Source: Clostridia bacterium (GTDB lineage: Bacteria; Bacillota; Clostridia; Christensenellales; Aristaeellaceae). Taken from it: a stretch of 64,000 bases of DNA. The notes under the pieces were generated by a model. It was not told the DNA's origin. It did not search any database and worked only from the letters and a program-made list of their open reading frames with translations. The position numbers and the translations under genes are program-made. This document shows positions 11,382-19,702 of the stretch, piece after piece; positions within the stretch are counted from its first letter, which is position 1; each line of letters begins with the position of its first letter. The stretch spans positions 55,627-119,626 of the forward strand of contig JAFYFC010000028.1 of the NCBI GenBank assembly GCA_017543905.1, written 5' to 3'.

Positions 11382-12620
11382 ATGGCAAACAACGCTTCTG
11401 CAGCAAAACACAACGACTCCGACTACACATTCGAGCGGGTTCCCGCCGACAACAGAAAGAAGTTCTGGCCGATGTTCTTCATCATGCTGGGCTTCACTTT
11501 TTTCTCCGCCAGCATGTCCGTCGGCGCGAAGCTCGGCAACGGGCTTAACCTGGGCGGCTTCGTCGGCGCAGTCCTGATCGGCGGCGCGATCCTTGCCTGC
11601 TACACGGGCCTGCTCGCCTTCGTCGGCAGCAAGAGCGGCCTTTCCTTCGATCTTCTGGCGCAGCGTTCGTTCGGAAAATACGGCTCCTACCTCCCCTCGG
11701 CCATGATCGGGCTTACGCAGATAGGCTGGTTCGGCGTGGGCGTGGCCATGTTTGCGATCCCCGCGGCTGAGGCGATCGGCTGCAGCAAGTGGATACTGAT
11801 AATCACGGCGGGCGTGTGCATGACCGCGTCGGCGTACTTCGGCATAAAGGGCATGGAGATCGTAAGCTACGTTTCCGTACCGCTCATCGCCGTACTGGGC
11901 GTCTACTCCATGGTTACCGCCGCAAGAGACGGCGGCGGACTCAGCGCGGTGTTCGCGAAGAACGCGGGCGGGCTTACGCTGTTTGAGGCGGTGGGTCTGG
12001 TTATCGGCTCCTTTGTCAGCGGCGGTACGGCGACCCCGAACTTCACGCGCTTCTCCAAAAATGCCAAAATCGCCGTCATCACGACGGTCATCGCCTTCTT
12101 CATCGGCAACAGCCTGATGTTCGCATTCGGCGCGGTCGGCGGCGCGTTCACGCAAAAGGACGACATCTTCTACGTAATGCTCGCGCAGGGGCTCCTCGTT
12201 CCGGCGCTCATCGTGCTCGGCGCGAACATCTGGACGACCAACGACAACGCTCTCTACTCCGGCGCGCTGGGGCTGAGCAATATCACGAAGGCCCGCAAGC
12301 GTCCCCTGGTCATCGCGGCGGGCGTCATCGGCACGGTCGCGGCGCTCTGGCTTTACGACAACTTCATCAGCTGGCTTAACTTCCTTAACGCCACCCTTCC
12401 GCCTATCGGCGCCATACTCATACTGGACTACTTCCTGAACCGCAAAGAATACGACACAGACGACGCAAATCTTCCAAGCGTCAACCTCGGCTCCGTGCTG
12501 GGCGTGGTCGCGGGCGCGCTGGTGGGCAACTTCGTCAAGTGGGGCATCGCCTCGGTGAACGCCATGGCAGTCGCCTGCGTGTGCTACTTCGCGTACCGGC
12601 TGATCATGAAGAGGAAGTGA
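11382..12620 (+). CDS. codB: Cytosine permease (NCS1 family)
   Basis: The product is 412 residues; ATG 11382 follows AAAAGGAGG. It has about 12 hydrophobic segments and the NCS1 hallmarks seen in CodB: an N-terminal VPADNRKKFWPMFFIMLGFTFFSASMSVGA segment, FVSGGTATPNFTRFSK, and WTTNDNALYSGALGLSNI. It imports cytosine (or a related base) across the cytoplasmic membrane by cation symport. The cytosine deaminase gene starts 5 bases after its stop, so the pair takes up cytosine and converts it to uracil. The PyrR-type leader links expression to the UMP pool. Confidence 0.92.
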   Translation: MANNASAAKHNDSDYTFERVPADNRKKFWPMFFIMLGFTFFSASMSVGAKLGNGLNLGGFVGAVLIGGAILACYTGLLAFVGSKSGLSFDLLAQRSFGKYGSYLPSAMIGLTQIGWFGVGVAMFAIPAAEAIGCSKWILIITAGVCMTASAYFGIKGMEIVSYVSVPLIAVLGVYSMVTAARDGGGLSAVFAKNAGGLTLFEAVGLVIGSFVSGGTATPNFTRFSKNAKIAVITTVIAFFIGNSLMFAFGAVGGAFTQKDDIFYVMLAQGLLVPALIVLGANIWTTNDNALYSGALGLSNITKARKRPLVIAAGVIGTVAALWLYDNFISWLNFLNATLPPIGAILILDYFLNRKEYDTDDANLPSVNLGSVLGVVAGALVGNFVKWGIASVNAMAVACVCYFAYRLIMKRK

Positions 12621-12625
12621 GTTAA

Positions 12626-13861
12626 GTGCTGTTCAAAAACGCACGGATCGAAAACTCGGCCGCTTCGTCCGACATCCGCGTAACAGACGGCGTGTTTACA
12701 GAGATAAAGTCGCAAATAGAACCCCTGCAGAGCGAAGAGACCCTCGACCTAAACGGAAATCTCGTGCTGCCGCCCTTTATAGAGTCCCATGTGCATCTGG
12801 ACGCCTGCCTCACCGCGGGCGATCCGGTATGGAACATGTCCGGCACGCTGTTTGAGGGCATCGAATGCTGGAGCAAGCGCAAGGACAAGCTTGACGAGCA
12901 GGACATACGCGAGCGCGTAAACCGCTGCGTGCGCATGTACGCGCAAAACGGCGTGCAGTATATACGCACGCACGTCGACGTGACCGACCCCGAGCTTACC
13001 GCGCTGCGCGCGCTCGTCGCCCTGCGTGAGGAGCTTAAGGATATCGCCGAGATACAGATAGTGGCCTTCCCGCAGGAGGGCATACTCAGTTACCCCAACG
13101 GCAAGCAGCTCATGCGAGACGCCGTGGCGCTCGGCGCGGACTGCGTAGGCGCGATCCCGCATTTCGAATTCACACGCGAATACAGCGTTGAATCCCTGAA
13201 TTTCGCGCTGCAGCTCGCCGCCGAAAACGACAGGCTCGTGGACGTGCACTGCGACGAAATAGACGACGAGGCGTCCCGCGGGCTGGAAACCGTCGCGGCA
13301 AGGGCGCTGGAACTGGGCCTGTTCGACAAGGTGACGGCGAGCCACACCACCGCCATGCACAGCTACAACAACGCCTATGTGGTGCGCCTGATGCGCCTGC
13401 TTAAAATGAGCAGGATCAATTTTGTGGCCAATCCGCTGGTGAACACGCACCTGCAGGGCCGCATGGATTCCTACCCGAAGCGGCGCGGCGTCACGCGTGT
13501 AAAGGAGCTGCTTGAGGAGGGCATAAACGTTTCCTTCGGCCATGACGACATCTGCGACCCCTGGTATCCGATGGGGTACGGAAGTCTGAGGGACGTCGTG
13601 TTCCTGGGGCTGCACGTATGCCAGATGATGGGCTACGAGGAGATAATGAACAGCTACCGCCTTATAACCGACAACGCCGCAAAGACGCTTCATATCACAG
13701 GGCGCTACGGCATAAAGCCGGGCAATCCCGCCAATTTCATAGTAATGGACGCCGAAAACTGGTACGACGCGCTTAACCGCAGCGCAGCAGTACTGAAAAG
13801 CGTCAGAAACGGAAAAACGATCGCCGAAGCAAGCCCTGCCCGCGGCAGGGTGCTGCTCTGA
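12626..13861 (+). CDS. codA: Cytosine deaminase (amidohydrolase superfamily)
   Basis: The product is 411 residues with a GTG start at 12626; its ribosome site GAGGAAG lies in the end of codB. The metal site is complete: HVH near residue 52-54 (ESHVHLDAC), HCDE near 210, SHTTA near 239 and GHDDICDPWYPMG near 306, all as in Escherichia coli CodA (427 residues). It hydrolyses cytosine to uracil and ammonia with an Fe or Zn ion in a TIM barrel. The context with codB strongly supports the assignment; a related isocytosine or creatinine-type specificity cannot be excluded from sequence alone. Confidence 0.92.
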   Translation: MLFKNARIENSAASSDIRVTDGVFTEIKSQIEPLQSEETLDLNGNLVLPPFIESHVHLDACLTAGDPVWNMSGTLFEGIECWSKRKDKLDEQDIRERVNRCVRMYAQNGVQYIRTHVDVTDPELTALRALVALREELKDIAEIQIVAFPQEGILSYPNGKQLMRDAVALGADCVGAIPHFEFTREYSVESLNFALQLAAENDRLVDVHCDEIDDEASRGLETVAARALELGLFDKVTASHTTAMHSYNNAYVVRLMRLLKMSRINFVANPLVNTHLQGRMDSYPKRRGVTRVKELLEEGINVSFGHDDICDPWYPMGYGSLRDVVFLGLHVCQMMGYEEIMNSYRLITDNAAKTLHITGRYGIKPGNPANFIVMDAENWYDALNRSAAVLKSVRNGKTIAEASPARGRVLL

Positions 13862-13882
13862 AACGCGGCGCAAGACAAGTAA

Positions 13883-13939
13883 GCGCCGCTGTCAAAGGCG
13901 GCGCATAAAAACGGGGCTGCTGCAGTAGTGCAACAGCCC
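13883..13939. terminator. Two hairpins after codA, one terminator-like on the minus strand
   Basis: A 7-bp stem GCGCCGC (13883-13889 with 13898-13904) is followed by an 11-bp stem with one mismatch (13914-13924 with 13929-13939, loop GTAG). Between them is AAAAA (13907-13911), so a T-run follows the second hairpin when read leftward. There is no T-run in the codA direction, so termination of codA here is uncertain. Confidence 0.5.
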
Positions 13940-13981
13940 TGCCTCTTCACAGCATAATCATTATACCCAGGCAGCAAACCC

Positions 13982-14455
13982 GCGGGCTTAAGCGAAGCGC
14001 ACAAGCCCGCACAAGGGGTGGCTTGGAGGGGCTGGCCCCTCCAAATTCATTCCGCAGCGGCGGCAAGGCGCTTTGTCTCAAATTCTATTTGAGCCAAAGC
14101 CTCCCGCATAGCGGGATCAACTTGCCAGCAGGCAAGTTGACCTCGTACGGTGCGAGGACGCGATTTTTGCGAAGGGAGCGAAGCGCAGCGAAGATGACCG
14201 GAGCAAATAATCGCTACCTTACAATTTGAGGTTGATTTGCCGTTGGCAAATCAATCCTGCCTTCGGCGGGACGCATCGGCTCAAATCTGCGATTTGAGGC
14301 GGTGCGCCTTGCGCCCGGAAAATCCCGCAGAGATTTCAGCAAAAACTGCAAAACCAGTTACATAATCCGCCGAACGTATGACGTTTTAACCAAGAACCTT
14401 ATTCAGCTGCAGAAAACCCACCCGATCGAAATGAAGCGCAGCTTCATTTCGATCG
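13982..14455. repeat. Array of about nine intergenic hairpins
   Basis: Within the 770-bp gap 13862-14632 there is no supported gene. Instead perfect or near-perfect inverted repeats follow one another: 13982-14010 (8 bp), 14023-14044 (10 bp, TTGGAGGGGC), 14070-14100 (13 bp with one mismatch, loop TCT), 14102-14116 (6 bp, loop ATA), 14117-14140 (10 bp, TCAACTTGCC, loop AGCA), 14141-14157 (6 bp), 14232-14254 (10 bp, TTGATTTGCC, loop GTT), 14255-14271 (7 bp, loop TTC), 14280-14298 (8 bp, loop TGC) and 14423-14455 (15 bp, loop GCA). Short ORFs that cross it are by-products. Function is unknown. Confidence 0.85.
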
Positions 14456-14498
14456 CCGTATTTTTACCAAGAAGCAAAGAAACTTAGCATATAGTTTA

Positions 14499-14527
14499 TT
14501 GTTCGCAGCATCAAAATACTGTATAAT
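14499..14527 (+). promoter_or_regulatory. Candidate promoter of the exopolysaccharide locus
   Basis: TATAAT (14522-14527) lies 17 bases after TTGTTC (14499-14504). The -10 is perfect and the -35 weak, suggesting an activator or modest strength. It precedes the first gene of the locus by about 105 bases, leaving a short untranslated leader. Confidence 0.55.
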
Positions 14528-14632
14528 GAGGCTGTATAGTTATGCGTACATATTCTGTGCCGTTTGCCTGTGCAGTTTAGCGGACACAGGCGGCTCAGAT
14601 TAAACATTCAGATATACGGAGTGTGCATTGGC

Positions 14633-16591
14633 ATGAAAAAATTCTCGCGGCATCAGAAGCTGACACTGCTTATGATGCTCTACGATATAGCGACCGTGCT
14701 GCTTTCGTATTTTGCGGGGCTTTGGCTGCGCTTCGACCTGCGCTTTACGGAGCTGCCGTCCATGTACGTGCGGGTGCTACACTATATTCTCCCGCCCTAC
14801 AGCATCGCGTGCGTGCTGATATACTGGGCGTTCGGGCTGTACCGGGGAATGTGGCGCTTTGCGAGCTATTCCGAGGCATGGCAGATAATAAAGGCCGTCG
14901 CGGTCACGTTCGCGCTGCACATCGTATCCACGGTCATAGTCAGCCGCGCGCTTACGAATCACACGCGCATGCCGCTCTCCTATTACGCGATAGGGCTTTT
15001 CCTGCAGACGATGTTCGCGGCGGGCATACGCCTCAGCTACAGGCTGTACCTGCTGCTTAACGAAAAGCAGGACGGCGCGAAAAATAAAGTTATGCTGATC
15101 GGCGCGGGCGTCGCGGGACAGATGATACTGCGCGAGATAAACCATTCCGGGCTGACGGACGACCGCGTGGTCTGCTTTATCGACGACTCGCCCGACAAGC
15201 AGGGCCAGACGATAGACGGCGTGCCGGTGGTAGGCACGCGCGAGCATATACTGGCCGCGGCAAAAAAATACGGCATTTCGAAAATCTATCTCACTCTCCC
15301 CTCCTCTACCGCAGAGCAGCGCAGGGACATACTTGCGATCTGCCGCGAAACGGGCTGCCAGCTTAAGCAGCTGCCCGGGCTGTATCAGTTAGTCAAGGGC
15401 GAGGTTACCGTAAGCCGCATGAAAAACGTATCCGTGGAGGATCTGCTCGGGCGCGAGCCGATCCGCGCCGACATGCAGGAGGTATACGATTATATAAACG
15501 GCAGGGTGGTCATGGTCACGGGCGGAGGCGGCAGCATAGGCTCCGAGCTCTGCCGCCAGATAGCGGGGCACAATCCGAAGCAGCTCATCATTTTCGACAT
15601 ATACGAAAACAGCGCCTACGAGATCCAGCTTGAGCTCAGAGAAAAATATCCCGAGCTCAGGCTGGAGGTGCTGATAGGCTCCGTGCGCGACAGCAGGCGC
15701 ATGTTCGACGTGTTCGACAAGTACCGTCCGCAGATCGTGTATCACGCGGCGGCGCACAAGCACGTGCCGCTCATGGAGGATTCGCCCTGCGAGGCTGTAA
15801 AAAACAACGCGCTGGGCACATACAAAACCGCTTACGCCGCCATGGTGCACGGCTGCGAAAAATTCGTGCTGATAAGCACCGACAAGGCCGTCAACCCCAC
15901 GAACATAATGGGCGCGTCCAAGCGCCTGTGCGAGATGATAATACAGGCCTTCGACCGCAAGATAAAGGCGGGCCGGGCGGACGAGATACCGCAGCTGTTC
16001 ACGCACGAGGGCATCGAAAACGCGGACAAGGACGGCACGGGCGAGGTGTTCCGGAACATCAAAACCGAATTCGTGGCCGTGCGCTTCGGAAACGTGCTGG
16101 GCTCGAACGGCTCGGTGATACCCATATTCAAAAAGCAGATCGAAAAGGGCGGGCCGGTCACGGTCACGCATCCCGACATAATCCGCTATTTCATGACCAT
16201 ACCCGAGGCGGTCAGCCTCGTGATGCTCGCGGGCACGTACGCGAAGGGCGGAGAAATATTCGTGCTGGACATGGGCAGTCCCGTCAAAATCGACACGCTC
16301 GCCAGAAACCTGATACTGATGAGCGGCTTCAAGCCCGACGTGGACATAAAGGTGGAATACACCGGCCTGCGTCCCGGCGAAAAGCTGTACGAGGAAAAGC
16401 TGATGGCCGAGGAAGGCCTCGAAACGACCGACAACAAACTGATACACATAGGCAAGCCGCTGGATTTCGACACGGACGTGTTTCTGGAATCGCTGGAGGG
16501 TCTGATGCAGGCGGCCTACGCCAACAAAAAGAACCTGCCCGCGCTCGTGGCGAATATCGTAAGCACGTACCGCCTAAAGCAGGCAGGCTGA
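14633..16591 (+). CDS. Membrane-bound nucleotide-sugar 4,6-dehydratase (CapD/PglF/EpsC family)
   Basis: The product is 652 residues; ATG 14633 follows GGAGTG. Four membrane helices (about 15-140) lead into a CoA-binding-like Rossmann domain (VMLIGAGVAGQMI near 150) and then the catalytic SDR domain with TGGGGSIGSELCRQI near 292 for NAD binding. The active-site stretch DKAVNPTNIMGASKR has Met in place of the usual SDR Tyr, as in PglF/FlaA1-type enzymes. It likely converts UDP-GlcNAc to UDP-4-keto-6-deoxy-GlcNAc, the first step to bacillosamine-like or QuiNAc/FucNAc sugars. It opens the exopolysaccharide locus and is followed 25 bases later by an aminotransferase gene. Whether it inverts C5 cannot be told. 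Confidence 0.93.
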   Translation: MKKFSRHQKLTLLMMLYDIATVLLSYFAGLWLRFDLRFTELPSMYVRVLHYILPPYSIACVLIYWAFGLYRGMWRFASYSEAWQIIKAVAVTFALHIVSTVIVSRALTNHTRMPLSYYAIGLFLQTMFAAGIRLSYRLYLLLNEKQDGAKNKVMLIGAGVAGQMILREINHSGLTDDRVVCFIDDSPDKQGQTIDGVPVVGTREHILAAAKKYGISKIYLTLPSSTAEQRRDILAICRETGCQLKQLPGLYQLVKGEVTVSRMKNVSVEDLLGREPIRADMQEVYDYINGRVVMVTGGGGSIGSELCRQIAGHNPKQLIIFDIYENSAYEIQLELREKYPELRLEVLIGSVRDSRRMFDVFDKYRPQIVYHAAAHKHVPLMEDSPCEAVKNNALGTYKTAYAAMVHGCEKFVLISTDKAVNPTNIMGASKRLCEMIIQAFDRKIKAGRADEIPQLFTHEGIENADKDGTGEVFRNIKTEFVAVRFGNVLGSNGSVIPIFKKQIEKGGPVTVTHPDIIRYFMTIPEAVSLVMLAGTYAKGGEIFVLDMGSPVKIDTLARNLILMSGFKPDVDIKVEYTGLRPGEKLYEEKLMAEEGLETTDNKLIHIGKPLDFDTDVFLESLEGLMQAAYANKKNLPALVANIVSTYRLKQAG

Positions 16592-16615
16592 CCGCCGCCA
16601 AAGGAGAAAATCTCT

Positions 16616-17863
16616 ATGGATACGCATAACGTCACGAATACGCGCAGCATCCCCTTCAGTCCCCCAGACATGACCGAGCTCGAAGCCAAATACGCTTCTG
16701 ACGCGATACTTTCCGGCTGGATAACCACGGGGCCGCGCACGAAGCAGCTCGAAAAGCTGATCGCGGAATACACAGGCGCGGCGTGCTGCGCGTGCCTGAA
16801 CTCCGCCACGGCGGCGCTGGAGCTGGCGCTGCGGGTGCTGGGCATAGGGCCCGGGGACGAGGTCATAGTGCCCGTGTACACATACACGGCCTCCGCGTCC
16901 GTGGTAGAGCACGTCGGCGCGAAGCTCATGCTCATAGACAGCACCGAAGACGGCGTCGAAATGGATTACGACGCGCTCGAACGCGCAATAAACGAGCGCA
17001 CCAAGGCGGTCATACCCGTGGATCTGGGCGGCGTTCCCTGCGATTACGAACGCATATTCAAAGCCGTCGAAAGCAAACGGGACGTTTTCCGTCCGGCCAA
17101 CCCCCTGCAGAGCGCGCTGAACCGCGCAGCCGTAATAGCGGACGGCGCGCACGCGCTGGGCGCGAAGCTGCTTTTCGGCGGCAGGCTTATGCCTGTGGGC
17201 AGCGTGGCGGATTTCACGGCCTTTTCTTTTCACGCTGTTAAAAACTTCACCACCGCCGAGGGCGGCGCGCTGGTATGGAAGCCGCTGCCGGGCACTGACG
17301 ACAGTGCGATATACAAGCAGATACAGCTGTTTTCTCTGCACGGGCAGAACAAGGACGCGCTCGCCAAGAACCAGCTGGGCGCGTGGGAATACGACATTAT
17401 CGGCACCTGGTACAAGTGCAACATGACGGACATTATGGCGGCGATCGGGCTGGCGCAGTTCGAAAGGTATCCATCGATGCTCGCACGCAGACGCGAGATC
17501 GTAGAAAAGTACGACGCCGCGTTTAAGCCGCTGGGAATACGCGTGCTCGACCATTACAACGCGCAGCACGAATCCTCCGGCCATCTGTATATAACGCGCG
17601 TGCCCGGTATCACAGACGCGCAGAGACGCGAAATCATAACCGAGCTTGCGCGCAGGGGCATAGCCGCGAACGTGCACTACAAGCCGCTGGCCATGATGAC
17701 CGCATACAAAAATCTGGGCTTCGACATAAAGGACTATCCGCACGCCTACAGCCTGTACGAAAACGAGATAACACTGCCGCTGTACACCCGTCTTTCGGAC
17801 GAAGACGTCGAATACATCATACGCTCTTACGCCGATATCTGCGCGCCTTATCTCAAAAAATAA
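16616..17863 (+). CDS. DegT/DnrJ/EryC1-family nucleotide-sugar aminotransferase
   Basis: The product is 415 residues; ATG 16616 follows AAAGGAG. This is a fold-type I PLP enzyme: GSVADFTAFSFHAVKNFTT contains the PLP Lys, and the sugar-binding N-terminal region begins IPFSPPDMTELE. An insert near residues 140-180 (FRPANPLQSALN) is common in clostridial members. It most likely puts an amino group on C4 of the keto sugar from the preceding dehydratase, as PglE does. No PglD-like N-acetyltransferase follows directly; instead the next genes are an initiating transferase and two ATP-grasp enzymes, leaving open how the amine is acylated. Confidence 0.92.
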   Translation: MDTHNVTNTRSIPFSPPDMTELEAKYASDAILSGWITTGPRTKQLEKLIAEYTGAACCACLNSATAALELALRVLGIGPGDEVIVPVYTYTASASVVEHVGAKLMLIDSTEDGVEMDYDALERAINERTKAVIPVDLGGVPCDYERIFKAVESKRDVFRPANPLQSALNRAAVIADGAHALGAKLLFGGRLMPVGSVADFTAFSFHAVKNFTTAEGGALVWKPLPGTDDSAIYKQIQLFSLHGQNKDALAKNQLGAWEYDIIGTWYKCNMTDIMAAIGLAQFERYPSMLARRREIVEKYDAAFKPLGIRVLDHYNAQHESSGHLYITRVPGITDAQRREIITELARRGIAANVHYKPLAMMTAYKNLGFDIKDYPHAYSLYENEITLPLYTRLSDEDVEYIIRSYADICAPYLKK

Positions 17864-17882
17864 CCATACGGAGGGACGCACC

Positions 17883-18512
17883 GTGTACAAGCATTTTATA
17901 AAACGCGCGCTCGACATACTCGTAAGCGTCGTCGCGCTGCCGTTTTTCGCGCTCATATACATATTCCTCGCGCCAGCGATATATCTGTCCGACAAGGGCC
18001 CCGTGTTCTACACCGCGCCGCGTCTGGGCATGAACGGCAAGGTATTCAATATGTACAAGTTCCGCTCGATGAAGGTGAACGCGCCCGACATAAGGAACGC
18101 CGACGGCTCCACCTTCAACAGCGCAAACGACCCGCGCGTAACGAAGATAGGCAGACTCATCCGCAAAACCAGCCTCGACGAAACGCCCCAGCTGATAAAC
18201 GTATTGAAGGGCGACATGAGCCTCGTAGGGCCCAGAGCGCATCTGATCACGAATTACAAGGGCTACGACGCGCTGGACGACATGCGCAAAAAGCGCATTT
18301 CCGTGCGCCCGGGCATAACCGGCTATTCGCAGGCGTATTACCGCAATTCCATACCGATGGAGGAAAAAATCAAAAACGACTGCTATTACGCGGAGCACGT
18401 ATCCTTCGCGCTGGATCTTAAGATACTCGTAAAAACGTTCACGTCTGTGCTGAGGCACGAAAACATATACGTATCGTCAGACGCCAGGCCCGGGAGCGGC
18501 AGCGCGAAATGA
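17883..18512 (+). CDS. Initiating sugar-phosphate transferase (PglC/WcaJ-type bacterial sugar transferase)
   Basis: The product is 209 residues with GTG start 17883 after CGGAGGG. One N-terminal re-entrant membrane helix precedes the conserved GPVFYTAPRLGMNGKVFNMYKFRSM, then GRLIRKTSLDETPQLINVLKGDMSLVGPR, which holds the catalytic Asp-Glu pair. It transfers a sugar-1-phosphate from UDP-sugar onto undecaprenyl phosphate at the membrane, the first step of repeat-unit assembly. The small monotopic form without extra membrane helices is like PglC, whose substrate is UDP-diNAc-bacillosamine, consistent with the two genes upstream. It overlaps the next gene by 4 bases (ATGA). Confidence 0.93.
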   Translation: MYKHFIKRALDILVSVVALPFFALIYIFLAPAIYLSDKGPVFYTAPRLGMNGKVFNMYKFRSMKVNAPDIRNADGSTFNSANDPRVTKIGRLIRKTSLDETPQLINVLKGDMSLVGPRAHLITNYKGYDALDDMRKKRISVRPGITGYSQAYYRNSIPMEEKIKNDCYYAEHVSFALDLKILVKTFTSVLRHENIYVSSDARPGSGSAK

Positions 18513-19702
18513 AACGGCTGTTTATAATCGGAGCGTCTATACTGCAGCTGCCCGCGATAAAAAAAGCGAAGGAGCTTGGCTACTATACGGCGGTCGCGGA
18601 TTACAATCCCGCAGCCGTCGGCATTCCCTACGCGGACGAATACTATAACGCGAGCACTATAGACGAGCAGGCGATAACCGACGCGGCGCGCCGCTTCAGG
18701 CCCGACGGCATAATGACCCTCGCCACAGACATGCCCATGCGCGCGCTCGCAAGGGCGTGCGCGGAGCTGTCTCTGCCCGCGATAAGCTACGAAACGGCGG
18801 TCAGGGCTACAGACAAGGGCGAAATGATAAAGGCGTTCGAGGCGCATAACGTCGCGCATCCGTGGTTCGTCATAGTGAAGGACGCGTCCCAGTTTGAAAA
18901 AGCCAGGGCCGAAGCGGCTTTCCCCTGCGTGGTAAAGCCCACGGACAATTCCGGCAGCCGCGGTGTCGCCGTGGCAAGAAGCCTTGACGAGCTTCAAAGC
19001 GCATACGAATACGCCCGCAGCGTGTCGCGCGGCGGCGCGGTGATCATAGAAGAATATCTGCGCGGGCCCGAATTCAGCGTGGAGGTCATGGTCGTGCGCG
19101 GCGAAGCGCACGTTCTGCAGATAACCGACAAGCTCACGACCGGGGAGCCGCATTTTGTCGAAATGGGGCACAGCCAGCCGGGCGGCGGCAGCGCGCAGGA
19201 CCGCGAGGCGATAAAGGACCTCGCCGTACGCGCGGTAAAGGCCGTGGGCATACACACGGGCCCCGCACACGTCGAAATGATACTCACCGAAGCCGGTCCC
19301 AAAATGGTGGAGCTCGGCGCGCGCATGGGCGGAGACTGCATAACCACCCACCTCGTGCCGCTCTCGACCGGCATCGACATGGTAAAGGCGACCATCGACT
19401 GCGCGTGCGGAAACGAGCCCGACATAACGCCAAAATTCACGAAGGGCGCCGCGATACGCTATTTCGACACCGCGCGCGGCGTGATAAGCAGCATATCCGG
19501 CACCGAGGAGGCTCTCGCCGTGCCCGGAGTAAAGGAAATCTCGTTTGTAAAGCACGCGGGCGAGCGTACGGACGGCATATACTCGAGCTCGGACAGGATA
19601 GGCTTCGTCGTCGCGCAGAGCGATACCGCGCCTGACGCGGTACGCGCGTGCGAACGCGCGCTGAGCCTTATAAAAATAGAAATAAGCGGGGAGAACCGTT
19701 AA
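18509..19702 (+). CDS. ATP-grasp ligase A
   Basis: The product is 397 residues. An N-terminal Rossmann-like preATP-grasp part (RLFIIGASILQLPAIKKAKELGY) is followed by the ATP-grasp fold with FPCVVKPTDNSGSRGV (about 135-150), a glycine-rich loop and GPAHVEMILTEAGPKMVELGARMGGD carrying the Mg-binding Glu and Asn/Ala-type positions. Such enzymes activate a carboxylate as an acyl phosphate and join it to an amine. It starts inside the stop of the initiating transferase and is followed directly by a second ATP-grasp gene. Substrate unknown; PurK-like metabolism is unlikely in this context, while amide linkage of an acid to an amino sugar is plausible. Confidence 0.85.
   Translation: MKRLFIIGASILQLPAIKKAKELGYYTAVADYNPAAVGIPYADEYYNASTIDEQAITDAARRFRPDGIMTLATDMPMRALARACAELSLPAISYETAVRATDKGEMIKAFEAHNVAHPWFVIVKDASQFEKARAEAAFPCVVKPTDNSGSRGVAVARSLDELQSAYEYARSVSRGGAVIIEEYLRGPEFSVEVMVVRGEAHVLQITDKLTTGEPHFVEMGHSQPGGGSAQDREAIKDLAVRAVKAVGIHTGPAHVEMILTEAGPKMVELGARMGGDCITTHLVPLSTGIDMVKATIDCACGNEPDITPKFTKGAAIRYFDTARGVISSISGTEEALAVPGVKEISFVKHAGERTDGIYSSSDRIGFVVAQSDTAPDAVRACERALSLIKIEISGENR

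Noticed and set aside
14023..14487. Two short plus-strand ORFs (68 and 61 codons)
   Set aside because: They run through the hairpin array, have no ribosome site and read as random sequence.
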